A DNA stretch of 64,000 nt from Schlesneria sp. (lineage in GTDB: Bacteria > Planctomycetota > Planctomycetia > Planctomycetales > Planctomycetaceae), in NCBI GenBank assembly GCA_028291515.1, contig JAQGHU010000088.1, positions 62,001 through 126,000 of the forward strand. Direction: 5' to 3'. The translations under genes were made by a program, and so were the position numbers. Shown here piece after piece: positions 46,906-55,708 of the stretch. Under the pieces are notes generated by a model that saw only the letters and a list, made by a program, of their open reading frames with translations, had not been told where the DNA came from and did not search any database. Each line of letters starts with the position of its first letter. Positions within the stretch are counted from its first letter, which is position 1.

Positions 46906-47892
46906 TCATTCTGGCATTTTCGCCGCCTCTTCCAAAGCGACACGAAACTCAACCGCTTGATAAGCCTTCGTGATCTCGTCGCGATTGAACAGGTGGGATT
47001 CCATGTTGTTCAACATCCGAATGAGATCGCGACGCGCCGATTGAGGATCGACCATCCGATCGGGATCGTGATCGGGAAACGACTCCATTCGATCGAGACG
47101 GGTCAGAACTTTTCCGTTGTTGAAGGGATCGAGAAAAATGTCCTGATCGGGTAAGCCAGGTGCCGCTCGTTTGCCATCGTACTTCACAATGTATCGGCCT
47201 GCAGTCGGAACACCGACAATCGGCAGATCCAATCGACGACCAACGGCAATCACCACATGCGAGACTAAGATGGGAAGACCCTGTTTCGTCTCCAACACCT
47301 TCTCCAACGAACTATTGGCCGGGTTCTGATAATCGTCGAAGTTGCCGCCAAACTTCTCTTGATCGAATAGAACTTCACGCAAGACGGTCACCATACGATC
47401 CGGTGCAACAGACTTGGGTTCGAACTTGCCCAATTTCTTGCGGACAGAATCTGCTAACTGATCGAGTTGGCGGGTTAACGTCGCCTGCTGGACATCAGGA
47501 TTCAGGATTCGAGCGATCAACCACATTCCTTCTTCCAGATTTAGATCCTCATCGCGCTGCTTGGCGAATGCTTGAATAGTCTCTCCCAAAGTCAGTGCCT
47601 GCTGTCGCAATAGCGCAGCAACTCGCGAGCGAATCTCTGCAGATTTGTGAGTCCGAGCTTCTTGCAGTAATGGCATCGCCTGCTTGCCGAGGCGTCGGAG
47701 TTCCTTGGCAGCCGCCTCGCGCTCTTCGAAGAACGCCGACCCCAATTGCTCGATCAGCTTGGAAATCGCGGGCGCATCGAGATCGAGCCCCAAATCGTCG
47801 GCTTGAGCGGTGGTTCCTGCCAGAATCGCCACCAGGAGCAGGCAGGTCATTACGTGCCGGACCAGGCAATACATTCGAATTCTGAAAGTCAT
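46906..47892 (-). CDS. Exported SirB1-like (Transglut_core2) protein
   Basis: A 328-residue protein with a signal peptide (1-31, ending in GTTAQA), a short HEAT-like helical part (LIEQLGSAFFEEREAAAKELRRLG, HKSAEIRSRVAALLRQQA) and a C-terminal SirB1-type transglutaminase-like domain (KQGLPILVSHVVIAVGRRLDLPIVGV, GRYIVKYDG, IFLDPFNNGKVL). No cysteine occupies a transglutaminase nucleophile position, so a structural or peptide-binding role is more likely than catalysis. A GTG one codon upstream at 47895 is an alternative start. It is divergent from the LRR gene. Confidence 0.8.
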   Translation of the reverse strand: MTFRIRMYCLVRHVMTCLLLVAILAGTTAQADDLGLDLDAPAISKLIEQLGSAFFEEREAAAKELRRLGKQAMPLLQEARTHKSAEIRSRVAALLRQQALTLGETIQAFAKQRDEDLNLEEGMWLIARILNPDVQQATLTRQLDQLADSVRKKLGKFEPKSVAPDRMVTVLREVLFDQEKFGGNFDDYQNPANSSLEKVLETKQGLPILVSHVVIAVGRRLDLPIVGVPTAGRYIVKYDGKRAAPGLPDQDIFLDPFNNGKVLTRLDRMESFPDHDPDRMVDPQSARRDLIRMLNNMESHLFNRDEITKAYQAVEFRVALEEAAKMPE

Positions 47893-48141
47893 CACGACCT
47901 CCGAGGTTTGCCAAAGTCACGGCGAATTGTGATGCGATTGTAGCGAACCAAACGCCAAATCGTGAACTCGGTCGAAAACCGGCTCTTCGGAAAGTCCTGC
48001 CGTGACGGGTGTTCAAAGCTCATGCGGACTTGAGAACCCCCTCGCGCCACGGGTACATTGCACGGATCGATGATGCCCGCCTGGCACGAATTCGATTGTG
48101 CCACGAGTTCCCACCCTGATTCTGTTGCTGGAGACAGACGA

Positions 48142-48981
48142 ATGCTGAGTTGGACAAAATATCTGGCCGTGTTGCTGACTGTCTCGATCGCAACCCCCGT
48201 GAACGCTGGCGATGTCGAGTTTCCGGACGCAAATCTGGACACGGTGATTCGCGAGATCCTGAAACAGAAGCAAATCGATAAGACTGACAAGGCAAAAAAA
48301 ATCACCGACGAAGATGTCGCCACGATTTATTTCTTGAAGGCTCCCAACCGCGGAATCGAGAATCTGACCGGTCTGGAAAAATGCCGCAACTTGATGGAAG
48401 TCCGACTGACTGGCAATAAGATCAAGGACGTCAAACCGCTCGAAGAATGCGTCAATATCCAGTCCTTGGATCTCGCCAAGAATCAGATTGTCGATGTCGC
48501 GCCGCTGGGGAAATTGGTCAAGCTGCAGTACCTGCAACTCGACGACAACCAAATCCAGAAACTGGATGGCTTGGTGACTCTAAAGGCGCTCCAGAACCTG
48601 TATCTCAGCCGCAATCAGGTGGAGTCGGTCGCGCCGGTCGCCGAGTTGACGAAGGTCTATTCGCTGTATCTGGAGAAGAACAAGGTCTCTGATATCGCCC
48701 CCTTGAAGTCCTTGCGTTTGGAGCGACTGGACCTGAAAGACAATCAGGTCAAAGACATTTCGCCGCTCAAGGACATGACCGAACTGCGATACACATTCCT
48801 GGAACGTAACCAATTGAGCGATCTGTCGACGTTGGTGGAAATGGCGAAGAAAGACGCGGCTGGAGAACGGCGCTTCGCCCCCTATTGGAACCTCTATCTG
48901 GCTGGCAATCCACTGGCTGCTGCAGGTAAGGAACAAATCGCGGAACTCAGCAAGATCGGTGTCCGAGTGAAAGCTGAATAG
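48142..48981 (+). CDS. Exported leucine-rich repeat protein
   Basis: A 279-residue exported protein. Signal peptide 1-22 (ending NAG), a short cap region, then about seven leucine-rich repeats of about 22 residues (LMEVRLTGNKIKDVKPLEEC, LQYLQLDDNQIQKLDGL, LYSL/YLEKNKVSDIAPL, LERLDLKDNQVKDISPL) of SDS22/internalin type. It probably binds a protein partner in the periplasm or at the surface. ATG at 48142 gives the signal peptide; the frame extends to 48058 without signal content. It ends at a hairpin terminator and converges on the pilin-like gene. Confidence 0.88.
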   Translation: MLSWTKYLAVLLTVSIATPVNAGDVEFPDANLDTVIREILKQKQIDKTDKAKKITDEDVATIYFLKAPNRGIENLTGLEKCRNLMEVRLTGNKIKDVKPLEECVNIQSLDLAKNQIVDVAPLGKLVKLQYLQLDDNQIQKLDGLVTLKALQNLYLSRNQVESVAPVAELTKVYSLYLEKNKVSDIAPLKSLRLERLDLKDNQVKDISPLKDMTELRYTFLERNQLSDLSTLVEMAKKDAAGERRFAPYWNLYLAGNPLAAAGKEQIAELSKIGVRVKAE

Positions 48982-49008
48982 TCGATTCGCGAAGCTGAAA
49001 AACAAACC

Positions 49009-49040
49009 AGCCGCAGGTCTCTTGGGAGAGATCTGCGGCT
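49009..49040. terminator. Terminator hairpin between LRR and pilin-like genes
   Basis: AGCCGCAG-G-TCTCT pairs with AGAGA-T-CTGCGGCT across a short TGGG loop: 13 pairs plus one G·T. It lies between convergent stop codons and a GTGTTTGT stretch follows on the plus strand. Probably terminates the LRR transcript, perhaps both. Confidence 0.75.
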
Positions 49041-49116
49041 GTGTTTGTCGTCAGTGGGAGAGTGTCAGATCACTCAGAGAAACGACCGGAGCGAGTTGGT
49101 TACCACCGAATCAGAA

Positions 49117-49422
49117 TCATTCGGAGTATTCGCCACGGCCATCGAAGCCTTGCACGTCACAGGTGTTGTCGCAGTTATCGATGTTGTCACGGAATTCAGT
49201 ACCGCTGCTGTAACCTTGGCAGCCCTTGATTCCCTTGACGCAGTAGGTCTGATTGATCGAACCGAAGGCGGAGCCAACGTCTTCCAGTTCGTTGTTGATA
49301 TTCAAGGCGACTTCCGACAGACCGACGATCATGCCCAGCACTGCGATGGTCGAGACCAGCACCAATTCGGCGGAAACGATGAAACCAGATTCGTCATTGA
49401 TCAGGGCAGCGAAAGTCGTCAT
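49117..49422 (-). CDS. Flp-pilin-like membrane protein with Cys-rich tail
   Basis: A 101-residue protein with DESGFIVSAELVLVSTIAVLGMIVGLSEV (about 10-38), a Glu+5-containing hydrophobic helix like class III/Flp pilins (cleavage near G-F, mature part beginning FIVSAE). The C-terminal 55 residues hold four cysteines (61, 68, 84, 88) and are acidic. AGAAAGGA precedes the ATG at 49422. Planctomycete genomes often carry many such solitary pilin-like proteins, and no tad assembly genes are nearby. Pilin or surface-anchoring role is inferred. Confidence 0.75.
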   Translation of the reverse strand: MTTFAALINDESGFIVSAELVLVSTIAVLGMIVGLSEVALNINNELEDVGSAFGSINQTYCVKGIKGCQGYSSGTEFRDNIDNCDNTCDVQGFDGRGEYSE

Positions 49423-49942
49423 GGCGGAAGGTCCTTTCTGGGACGTTTGGTAAGTCAACTCGCGAGTCTCAACCTGCTGAATCGTCTCGCGTTGTGGTTT
49501 GTTGTCGAGTGGTGTTTCGCAGGATGAACATGATGTAAAGCAGCTTGAATGCCAATCGATAATTGTGTTCACTTTTCTTGACATCACGACTCCAGCCGTC
49601 GCGCATAACCAACGCGGCCACAATCAGTTGCGACTGACAGAAAAAACTTCGAGAGCGGCGTTCGGGACGCAAGAACGTGCTTGTCGAACGTTGCCGAATC
49701 GCAACGTCATTAGTGGCTGTCAGATGAGAGACATCGTCCAAGTGATCTGTTGGTAAGTCGTTAGAGCGCGCGTTTGATCACGTTGTCTGCCGTTGATTTC
49801 AGGCAACGGAGAATTGCTGCTGCGGTTCGAGTCGACTGCTCGGCATCCGGAATCTTCGCATCGACGATTCCCTATTAAATTTCCGCCGGGCATACTCAAA
49901 TCATCCGCCAGGATTTTCGGTCAACGACATAGGGAGAGAACT
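49423..49942. other. 520-base divergent intergenic region
   Basis: Lies between the pilin-like gene and the G8 protein gene and should hold both promoters. Short frames on each strand lack domain content. One 7-bp inverted repeat (49688-49707) is listed separately. I see no RNA gene. Confidence 0.4.
49688..49707. promoter_or_regulatory. Possible operator-like inverted repeat
   Basis: ACGTTGC (49688-49694) and GCAACGT (49701-49707) form a perfect 7-bp inverted repeat around a 6-base spacer in the divergent promoter region. The 20-base size suits a dimeric regulator site. No regulator gene is adjacent, so this is only a candidate. Confidence 0.25.
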
Positions 49943-52294
49943 GTGAAGCGTTTCGCCTCATGCCGCCGTCGTGCTCTATTCTTCTTGAGTCTCTCTTATG
50001 CGATCCTCAGCGCCGCACTCGGCCTTGCTGTGGAGCGACCTGCCTGGATCTCTTCGGCTCGTAGTGGGTCCTGGTCGACGGAGTCGACTTGGCAGGGTGG
50101 AACAGTGCCCTCTGCTGGGTCACGAGTCCACATCCGGGAAGGCGACAAAGTAGTCTACGATGTGAAATCGGACGTGCCCATTCGAGCTATCTATGTCGCA
50201 GGAACACTCTCCTTCGCACCCGACAAGGACACGCAACTCAATGTCGGTGTTCTGAAAATTGAACCGGGTGACATACCGAGCGAAGAGGGATTCGATTGCG
50301 AAGCTCATGTCGCCGAGTTGAAAGAGGGACAGCCAAGACCGGCACTGGAAGTGGGGACAGCCGATCGACCGATCGATGCCGGGCATTCCGCCCTGATTCG
50401 TTTGACGCCAGCAGAAGGTCAGGACAAACAATCGTGCCCGGCCATTGTTTGCTGTGGTGGTCGAATGGATTTTTATGGTGCCCCGATCAGTCGCACCTGG
50501 TTGAAACTGGGCAGGACCGCCCCAAAAGGCGACTCATCGGTGGTGTTGGACGAGTCCGTTTCTGGTTGGCGAGTGGGCGACCGAGTCATCATCACTGCAA
50601 CACAACTCGGACGTGACATAGGCCACGGGACAGACCGATTGCAGACGGAAGAACGCCTGATCACAGCCATCGACGGGCCGCGAATCACCTTGGACCGATC
50701 GCTCATCAACGATCATCTTGGGGAAGGAGAGTTCCGTGGCGAAGTCGCCAACCTCAGCCGCAACGTCATTGTGGAATCGGCAGACCCCAAAGGGGAACGT
50801 GGTCACACGATGTATCACCGCGGTTCGACAGGCTCCATCAGTTATGCCGAGTTTCGGCACTTGGGAAAGAAGAATGTCCTCGGTCGATACAGTCTGCACT
50901 TCCATCTGGCGGGCAATACCATGCGAGGCAGCTCGGTGGTGGGGGCTTCGATCTGGGACAGCCACAACCGCTGGTTGACGATTCACGGCACCAACTATCT
51001 CGTGGTTCGTGATTGCGTCGGATATCAGAGCGTTGGTCACGGGTTCTTCTTCGAAGACGGCACCGAGATCTACAACGTCCTTGACCGAAATCTGGCCGTT
51101 CAATCGATGGAAGGGAAAAAGCTACCGAAACAGGTGCTCCCCTTCGATCAGAATGAAGGATCGGGTTTCTGGTGGGCGAATAGCTTCAACACGTTCACTC
51201 GCAATGTCGCCTGCGAGAACAATCGCTATGGCTTTCGGTTTGAGGCGACTGAAACTAGCGCGATGAAAATGACGCTGCCGGTCATGCAGTCCGATGGCTC
51301 AACGCAGACTGTCGACATTCGCAAATTGCCGTTCGTGCGATTCGAAGGTAACGAGGCCCACTGCGACGGATTGTATGGCATCAACCTGGGTGAAGGCGTC
51401 AATCGGAATGGCCCCGACGAAGGACACCCTTTCGTGATGCGGAATACCAAGATCTGGGAAATCCACTATGCGTTTCGAGTGCAGTCACCGTCTGTCCTCG
51501 TCGAGAACATGCAAATCCATCGGTCGGTCTACGGCATCTATCATCCGAACTTCGATCGACATGTTTATCGCAACATCACGATCAGTCAGTCGGGGCGCAA
51601 CGGTGATGCGGAGCCATTCAATCGTGGACACGATGACGATTCGGTGCAGTACGGGTCGTTGACAGTCGATGGGCTGAACTTCGTCGGGCACTCAAACAGC
51701 GACATGCCACTCGTACAGATCTCCGATGACAACCCGACCGGAACTGCCGTAACGCATCTCAGAAACGTCAGCGTCGTTGATCGGCAGGATGGGAATCGAC
51801 GTGCGCTGGTCAATTTGGGCGGCGGTCCGCGCCCGAAGCCCAAATCGGCGACCAGCGTCCCGGTCTATATTCACGATCATTACGGATCAGGTCGGCACGC
51901 CAAGGTCGTCAGCGTCAAATCAGGAGAACTGAGAGCTCAGGAGTCATCGACGTTCCGATCCGAACCGCCGCTGACTGGTAATGAATCGCGAGTGACCGAG
52001 GTGGGGGACATCGGGTTTCCCGAATTGCTGCACCCGATCGACGACACTCCGCCCGCAACGGTGATTACCAGCATCAAGCGAATCGGCCAGATATGGCATG
52101 TCCGTGGAGTCTGCCAGGACAACGGGATTGTGACGCAAATCCAAGTCAACGGTGAGGCCGCCGCATCACTTCGAGACAATTTCGCTGAGTGGGAGATCGT
52201 TTTGAGGTCATTGCCAGAGAAACGCATCGCCGCGATCGCGACGGACGCGGCCGGAAACAGGGAACGCCTTCCCCACGAGATCCGTGTTGAATAA
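49943..52294 (+). CDS. Exported G8-domain beta-helix protein (CEMIP-like)
   Basis: A 783-residue exported protein. Signal peptide about 1-29; G8-type domain about 33-170 (SGSWSTESTWQGGTVPSAGSRV, IYVAGTLSF, LNVGVLKIEPG); then a right-handed parallel beta-helix (about 200-630) with EFRHLGKKNVLGRYSLHFHLAGN, a block strongly like the GRYPIHFH segment of vertebrate CEMIP/TMEM2. The C-terminus (about 680-783) is Ig-like (VRGVCQDNGIVTQIQVNGE). Probably binds or cleaves an acidic or complex polysaccharide. GTG at 49943 has AGGGAG six bases upstream, which fixes the start. A GT2 gene follows after 150 bases. Confidence 0.86.
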   Translation: MKRFASCRRRALFFLSLSYAILSAALGLAVERPAWISSARSGSWSTESTWQGGTVPSAGSRVHIREGDKVVYDVKSDVPIRAIYVAGTLSFAPDKDTQLNVGVLKIEPGDIPSEEGFDCEAHVAELKEGQPRPALEVGTADRPIDAGHSALIRLTPAEGQDKQSCPAIVCCGGRMDFYGAPISRTWLKLGRTAPKGDSSVVLDESVSGWRVGDRVIITATQLGRDIGHGTDRLQTEERLITAIDGPRITLDRSLINDHLGEGEFRGEVANLSRNVIVESADPKGERGHTMYHRGSTGSISYAEFRHLGKKNVLGRYSLHFHLAGNTMRGSSVVGASIWDSHNRWLTIHGTNYLVVRDCVGYQSVGHGFFFEDGTEIYNVLDRNLAVQSMEGKKLPKQVLPFDQNEGSGFWWANSFNTFTRNVACENNRYGFRFEATETSAMKMTLPVMQSDGSTQTVDIRKLPFVRFEGNEAHCDGLYGINLGEGVNRNGPDEGHPFVMRNTKIWEIHYAFRVQSPSVLVENMQIHRSVYGIYHPNFDRHVYRNITISQSGRNGDAEPFNRGHDDDSVQYGSLTVDGLNFVGHSNSDMPLVQISDDNPTGTAVTHLRNVSVVDRQDGNRRALVNLGGGPRPKPKSATSVPVYIHDHYGSGRHAKVVSVKSGELRAQESSTFRSEPPLTGNESRVTEVGDIGFPELLHPIDDTPPATVITSIKRIGQIWHVRGVCQDNGIVTQIQVNGEAAASLRDNFAEWEIVLRSLPEKRIAAIATDAAGNRERLPHEIRVE

Positions 52295-52444
52295 ACCGCA
52301 TCTCTGTCTCATCCGAAGACTCGGAAAAGCAGGCTCCGATGCCAGCATTTTTGCAGGGTGGGCGTGTGGACGCTGCCGGTCCGACAGGTCACGATGTAGT
52401 CTCAATCAACCGTTAGCAAACACCAGCTATGGAATGAGCCAGTC

Positions 52445-53233
52445 GTGGAGAAAACTACTACGGTGCTTCCTGCACCCCATTTGAAAACCATCGCGGTCAT
52501 GCCGGCCTATAACGCCGCCTTAACGCTGGAGCGGACCGTTCGAGATATCCCTCCCGGGGCAGTCGACGAAATCATCGTGGTGGACGACTGCAGTCGAGAC
52601 AACACCGTTGAGATCGCACAGCAGTTGGGTTTGACGGTGATCCGTCACGAAAAGAATCTCGGCTACGGCGGGAATCAGAAGACGTGTTATCGACACGCTC
52701 TGGAACGCGGAGCCGATGTGGTCGTCATGATCCACCCGGACTATCAGTATGACAGCCGGGCGATTCCGATCGCCGTAGAGATTATTCGCTTGGGAACGTG
52801 TGACTTCATCATGGGCTCGCGCATTCGCACGCGGCGCGAAGCCTTGGCAGGTGGGATGCCGCCTTGGAAATACATTGCGAATCGTTGTCTGACGCTTGTC
52901 GAAAATATCGCCCTTGGCCAGAACTTGGGCGACTTCCATAGCGGCTTTCGAGCCTATCGCCGTGAGGTCTTGGAAACGATCCCTTACACGCGGAACTCCA
53001 ACGACTTTGTCTTCGACAGCGAATTCCTGGCGCAGGCGGTCCATTTCGGCTTCAAGATCGGCGACATTCCGGTTCCCGTCCGCTATTTCGACGAAGCCAG
53101 CAGCATCAATTTTCGTCGCAGCGTGACGTACGGACTGTCGACGTTGGGAGTATTGGCAAAATACTGGGCTCGGCAGTTACACCTCTACCGATCTCCGCTG
53201 TTCAATCCGCGTGATCTGGATACTCCTCGATGA
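52445..53233 (+). CDS. Family 2 glycosyltransferase
   Basis: A 262-residue GT-A glycosyltransferase. [18 protein letters not shown] (15-32) is the N-terminal strand, [15 protein letters not shown] (40-54) binds the nucleotide, [11 protein letters not shown] is the DxD-equivalent, and [20 protein letters not shown] is the acceptor loop. There are no C-terminal membrane helices, unlike dolichol-phosphate mannose synthases, so it probably acts on a soluble or membrane-surface acceptor. GTG at 52445 is the start because the first beta-strand would be lost from the next ATG at 52499. Confidence 0.92.
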   Translation: MEKTTTVLPAPHLKTIAVMPAYNAALTLERTVRDIPPGAVDEIIVVDDCSRDNTVEIAQQLGLTVIRHEKNLGYGGNQKTCYRHALERGADVVVMIHPDYQYDSRAIPIAVEIIRLGTCDFIMGSRIRTRREALAGGMPPWKYIANRCLTLVENIALGQNLGDFHSGFRAYRREVLETIPYTRNSNDFVFDSEFLAQAVHFGFKIGDIPVPVRYFDEASSINFRRSVTYGLSTLGVLAKYWARQLHLYRSPLFNPRDLDTPR

Positions 53234-53675
53234 ATGAAAGTTCCGAAAACCAAGTGTCCACTCGATTCGATCGGCGTGTTTTGCGACTCAGGTTTTCCCC
53301 TGCTTCGGCGCGCTGTGGGCAGGAATCGTCTCACGGTCGAACGACATCAAAACCGAGTGGAGCAAGCCTCGTTTCTCGTTTTGGGAATTGCGGCCGATCC
53401 TTGCGTCGGTCCGCTTGACCCCAGCTCTCGCAAGGATAGAATCTCGTCGGTCGTGAGAGAAACTCCAATGGATCCGGTTTTCGGGACGCAGAAAGTCAAC
53501 CCCCGAAATAAAGAGTCGCCAGCGTCCGTCCTTTCATCGATATTGCGAATTTGCACCCTCTGAATTGCGCTCCTCTGGACGTTTATTCAGTGGGATTTTT
53601 TGTTGACATTTCTATCGCCGCCTGATGTGCAGGAATGGCTGATTTGGAAACTTGGACGCGTGGCGAGGGGCGGTT
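53234..53675. other. 442-base gap upstream of dnaG
   Basis: No supported gene. Two short overlapping frames begin at the GT2 stop but have no domain content. A TTGACA at 53603-53608, preceded by a T-rich run, could be the -35 of the dnaG–rpoD promoter; its -10 is weak. No RNA gene seen. Confidence 0.4.
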
Positions 53676-55598
53676 GTGGACGGAACGGCACCAGATGATT
53701 TCAAAGAATTGGTCCGGTCTCGCACAGACATTGTCCAGTTGATTGGCGAAACGGTCACTCTGCAGCCTCAGCAGGGTGGGCGAGTTTACAAGGGATTGTG
53801 TCCATTCCACGAAGATCACAACCCGTCGTTTACGGTCAATCCCGACCGGCAGTCCTATAAATGCTGGGTTTGCAATGAAGGTGGCGACTGTTATTCGTTC
53901 GTGATGAAACACGACGGGCTTCAATTTCCGGATGCCCTCGAATTACTTGCTCGCCGAGCCCACTTAGAGATTCCGGCCAAACAGCGACGAGGTCCGGCGG
54001 ATTCGCCCGAAAAACCACGTCTCTACGAAGTCCTGGCTTGGGCTCAGGAAGAATTTCACACCTGTCTGCTGACATCGACCATCGCCGAACGAGCGCGACA
54101 CTACTTGAAAGACCGAGGTTTTGCACAAACGACCATTTCGCGTTGTAAACTTGGGTACGCACCTGACGATCGCGAGTGGCTCCTGAAGAGAGCAAAAGGA
54201 ACTTTTGATACCGATTTATTGTTTAAAGCCCGTTTGGTGAAAGAGACGGACGGTAGGGGTTTTGTGGATAAGTTCAATGATCGGGTGATGTTTCCGATTC
54301 ACGACGAACGTAACCACAACGTCGGATTTGGAGGACGTATCCTGCCGGACCATTCCTGGAAAGATGCTCCGAAGTATCTGAACAGTGACGATAGCCCCGT
54401 CTTCCACAAGAGTCGGCTTTGCTATGGGTTGAGCTGGGCTCGCGAGGCCATCAAAAAGACGGGAACGGTGCTGGTGACCGAGGGGTACACGGATTGCATC
54501 AAAGTTCATCAGGCCGGTTTGATGAACGTGGTGGCAACGTTAGGCACCGCTCTCACGGAATCGCATGTGACGCTTTTGAAGCGATTGGCTCGTACGGTTG
54601 TGCTGGTTTATGACGGAGATGTTCCTGGACAGCAGGCTTCGGAACGAGCCTTGCTAAAGTTCCTGGCACAAGACGTAGATCTGCGGATTTTGACATTGCC
54701 CGACAATTTGGATCCGGATGAGTTTCTAGCCGAGCGTGGTGCAGCCGCCATGGAACGGGAAATCCAGAATGCGCCGGATGTCGGGGAATACGAACTGCGG
54801 CTATTGATTAAACGATACGGTGTCGAAACTTTGGACGCCCGCCAACGAGTGCTGGATGGGATGCTAGAGTTACTGGTTGTTTCACCAGGGGTGATGGGAA
54901 CGGATAAGGAAAAGCTGCTCATTAGCCGGTTGCCACCAAGACTCCGGTTGCCGGAAGAAGATGTGCGTAAACGGTTGTCCGAACTGCGAGGGCAGAAAAA
55001 AAGTCCCTCCAGTCGCCCTTCAGAACGGAGAGTTTCCGCAACCGAATCATCCGGAGAAGTTACGCGTAACGTGCGAAAGCGGTTGATCCTTTTACTTCAG
55101 CAAACTCAATCCAAAGACGATCAGTTGGAGTCCGAATTGCTCCAGCTCCTCTTTACTTCACCGGATATGATTGACGTAGTCCGACGTGAGATAGGAACTG
55201 ATGACATCAACAATGATGTTTTGCGAGATTTGCTGACTGTCTGCTACGACCTGGCAGATGAAGGTTGGCCACCCACGTTTGACAGAGTGCTGTCTTATTG
55301 GGAATGCCCGGACATGAAGGGCTTGATCGTTTGGCTCGACGAACAGGCTCGCGATAGGGATCTCGCGACAAGACTGGCGCAGGATGCCGCCTCACAAAGG
55401 GGAACAGATCACCCGGAAGGGTTGATTCGGCAAGTGTTGGATAAATTGAAATGGCGTCGCACGCGAGAATCGCACCAGGCGGCACAGGCTTCACTCATCG
55501 AGCGGCCGCAAGAAACCAAGAAATTGACAGACGAAACTCGCGAGCTGTTGTTGAAAGCAGCTCAGTTTCACCGTCAAAGGTCGGCTAAGACGACATGA
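53676..55598 (+). CDS. dnaG: DNA primase
   Basis: A 640-residue replicative primase. The N-terminal CHC2 zinc ribbon has CPFHEDHNPSF and YKCWVCNEGGD (ligands C42, H45, C63, C66). The core has KFNDRVMFPIHDERNHNVGFGGR, and the Toprim motif is VLVTEGYTDCIKVHQAGLMNVVATLG with LARTVVLVYDGDVPGQQA downstream. The C-terminal ~200 residues are the helicase-binding part. GTG at 53676 follows GAGGGG by five bases; a TTG at 53652 is possible. rpoD follows 110 bases later, the classic macromolecular-synthesis order; rpsU is not present upstream. Confidence 0.97.
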   Translation: MDGTAPDDFKELVRSRTDIVQLIGETVTLQPQQGGRVYKGLCPFHEDHNPSFTVNPDRQSYKCWVCNEGGDCYSFVMKHDGLQFPDALELLARRAHLEIPAKQRRGPADSPEKPRLYEVLAWAQEEFHTCLLTSTIAERARHYLKDRGFAQTTISRCKLGYAPDDREWLLKRAKGTFDTDLLFKARLVKETDGRGFVDKFNDRVMFPIHDERNHNVGFGGRILPDHSWKDAPKYLNSDDSPVFHKSRLCYGLSWAREAIKKTGTVLVTEGYTDCIKVHQAGLMNVVATLGTALTESHVTLLKRLARTVVLVYDGDVPGQQASERALLKFLAQDVDLRILTLPDNLDPDEFLAERGAAAMEREIQNAPDVGEYELRLLIKRYGVETLDARQRVLDGMLELLVVSPGVMGTDKEKLLISRLPPRLRLPEEDVRKRLSELRGQKKSPSSRPSERRVSATESSGEVTRNVRKRLILLLQQTQSKDDQLESELLQLLFTSPDMIDVVRREIGTDDINNDVLRDLLTVCYDLADEGWPPTFDRVLSYWECPDMKGLIVWLDEQARDRDLATRLAQDAASQRGTDHPEGLIRQVLDKLKWRRTRESHQAAQASLIERPQETKKLTDETRELLLKAAQFHRQRSAKTT

Positions 55599-55696
55599 GT
55601 TGAAGGCACGCTGTCCATCGCAGGATTCGATGGCAGTGCAGTGGACTGGCAGTGATTGATGCGTTGCGCGAGCAAACAGAACTTATTTGTTATTCT

Positions 55697-55702
55697 GAGG
55701 AG
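55697..55702 (+). promoter_or_regulatory. Ribosome binding site that fixes the rpoD start
   Basis: GAGGAG lies six bases before a GTG at 55709. It favours a start at [14 protein letters not shown] rather than the in-frame GTG at 55652, which has no comparable site. The choice trims 19 residues from the sigma factor's N-terminus. Confidence 0.65.
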
Positions 55703-55708
55703 TGGCAG

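Noticed and set aside
53234-53563. 109-codon plus-strand frame right after the GT2 gene
   Set aside because: Starts at an overlapping stop but has irregular composition and no recognisable domain.
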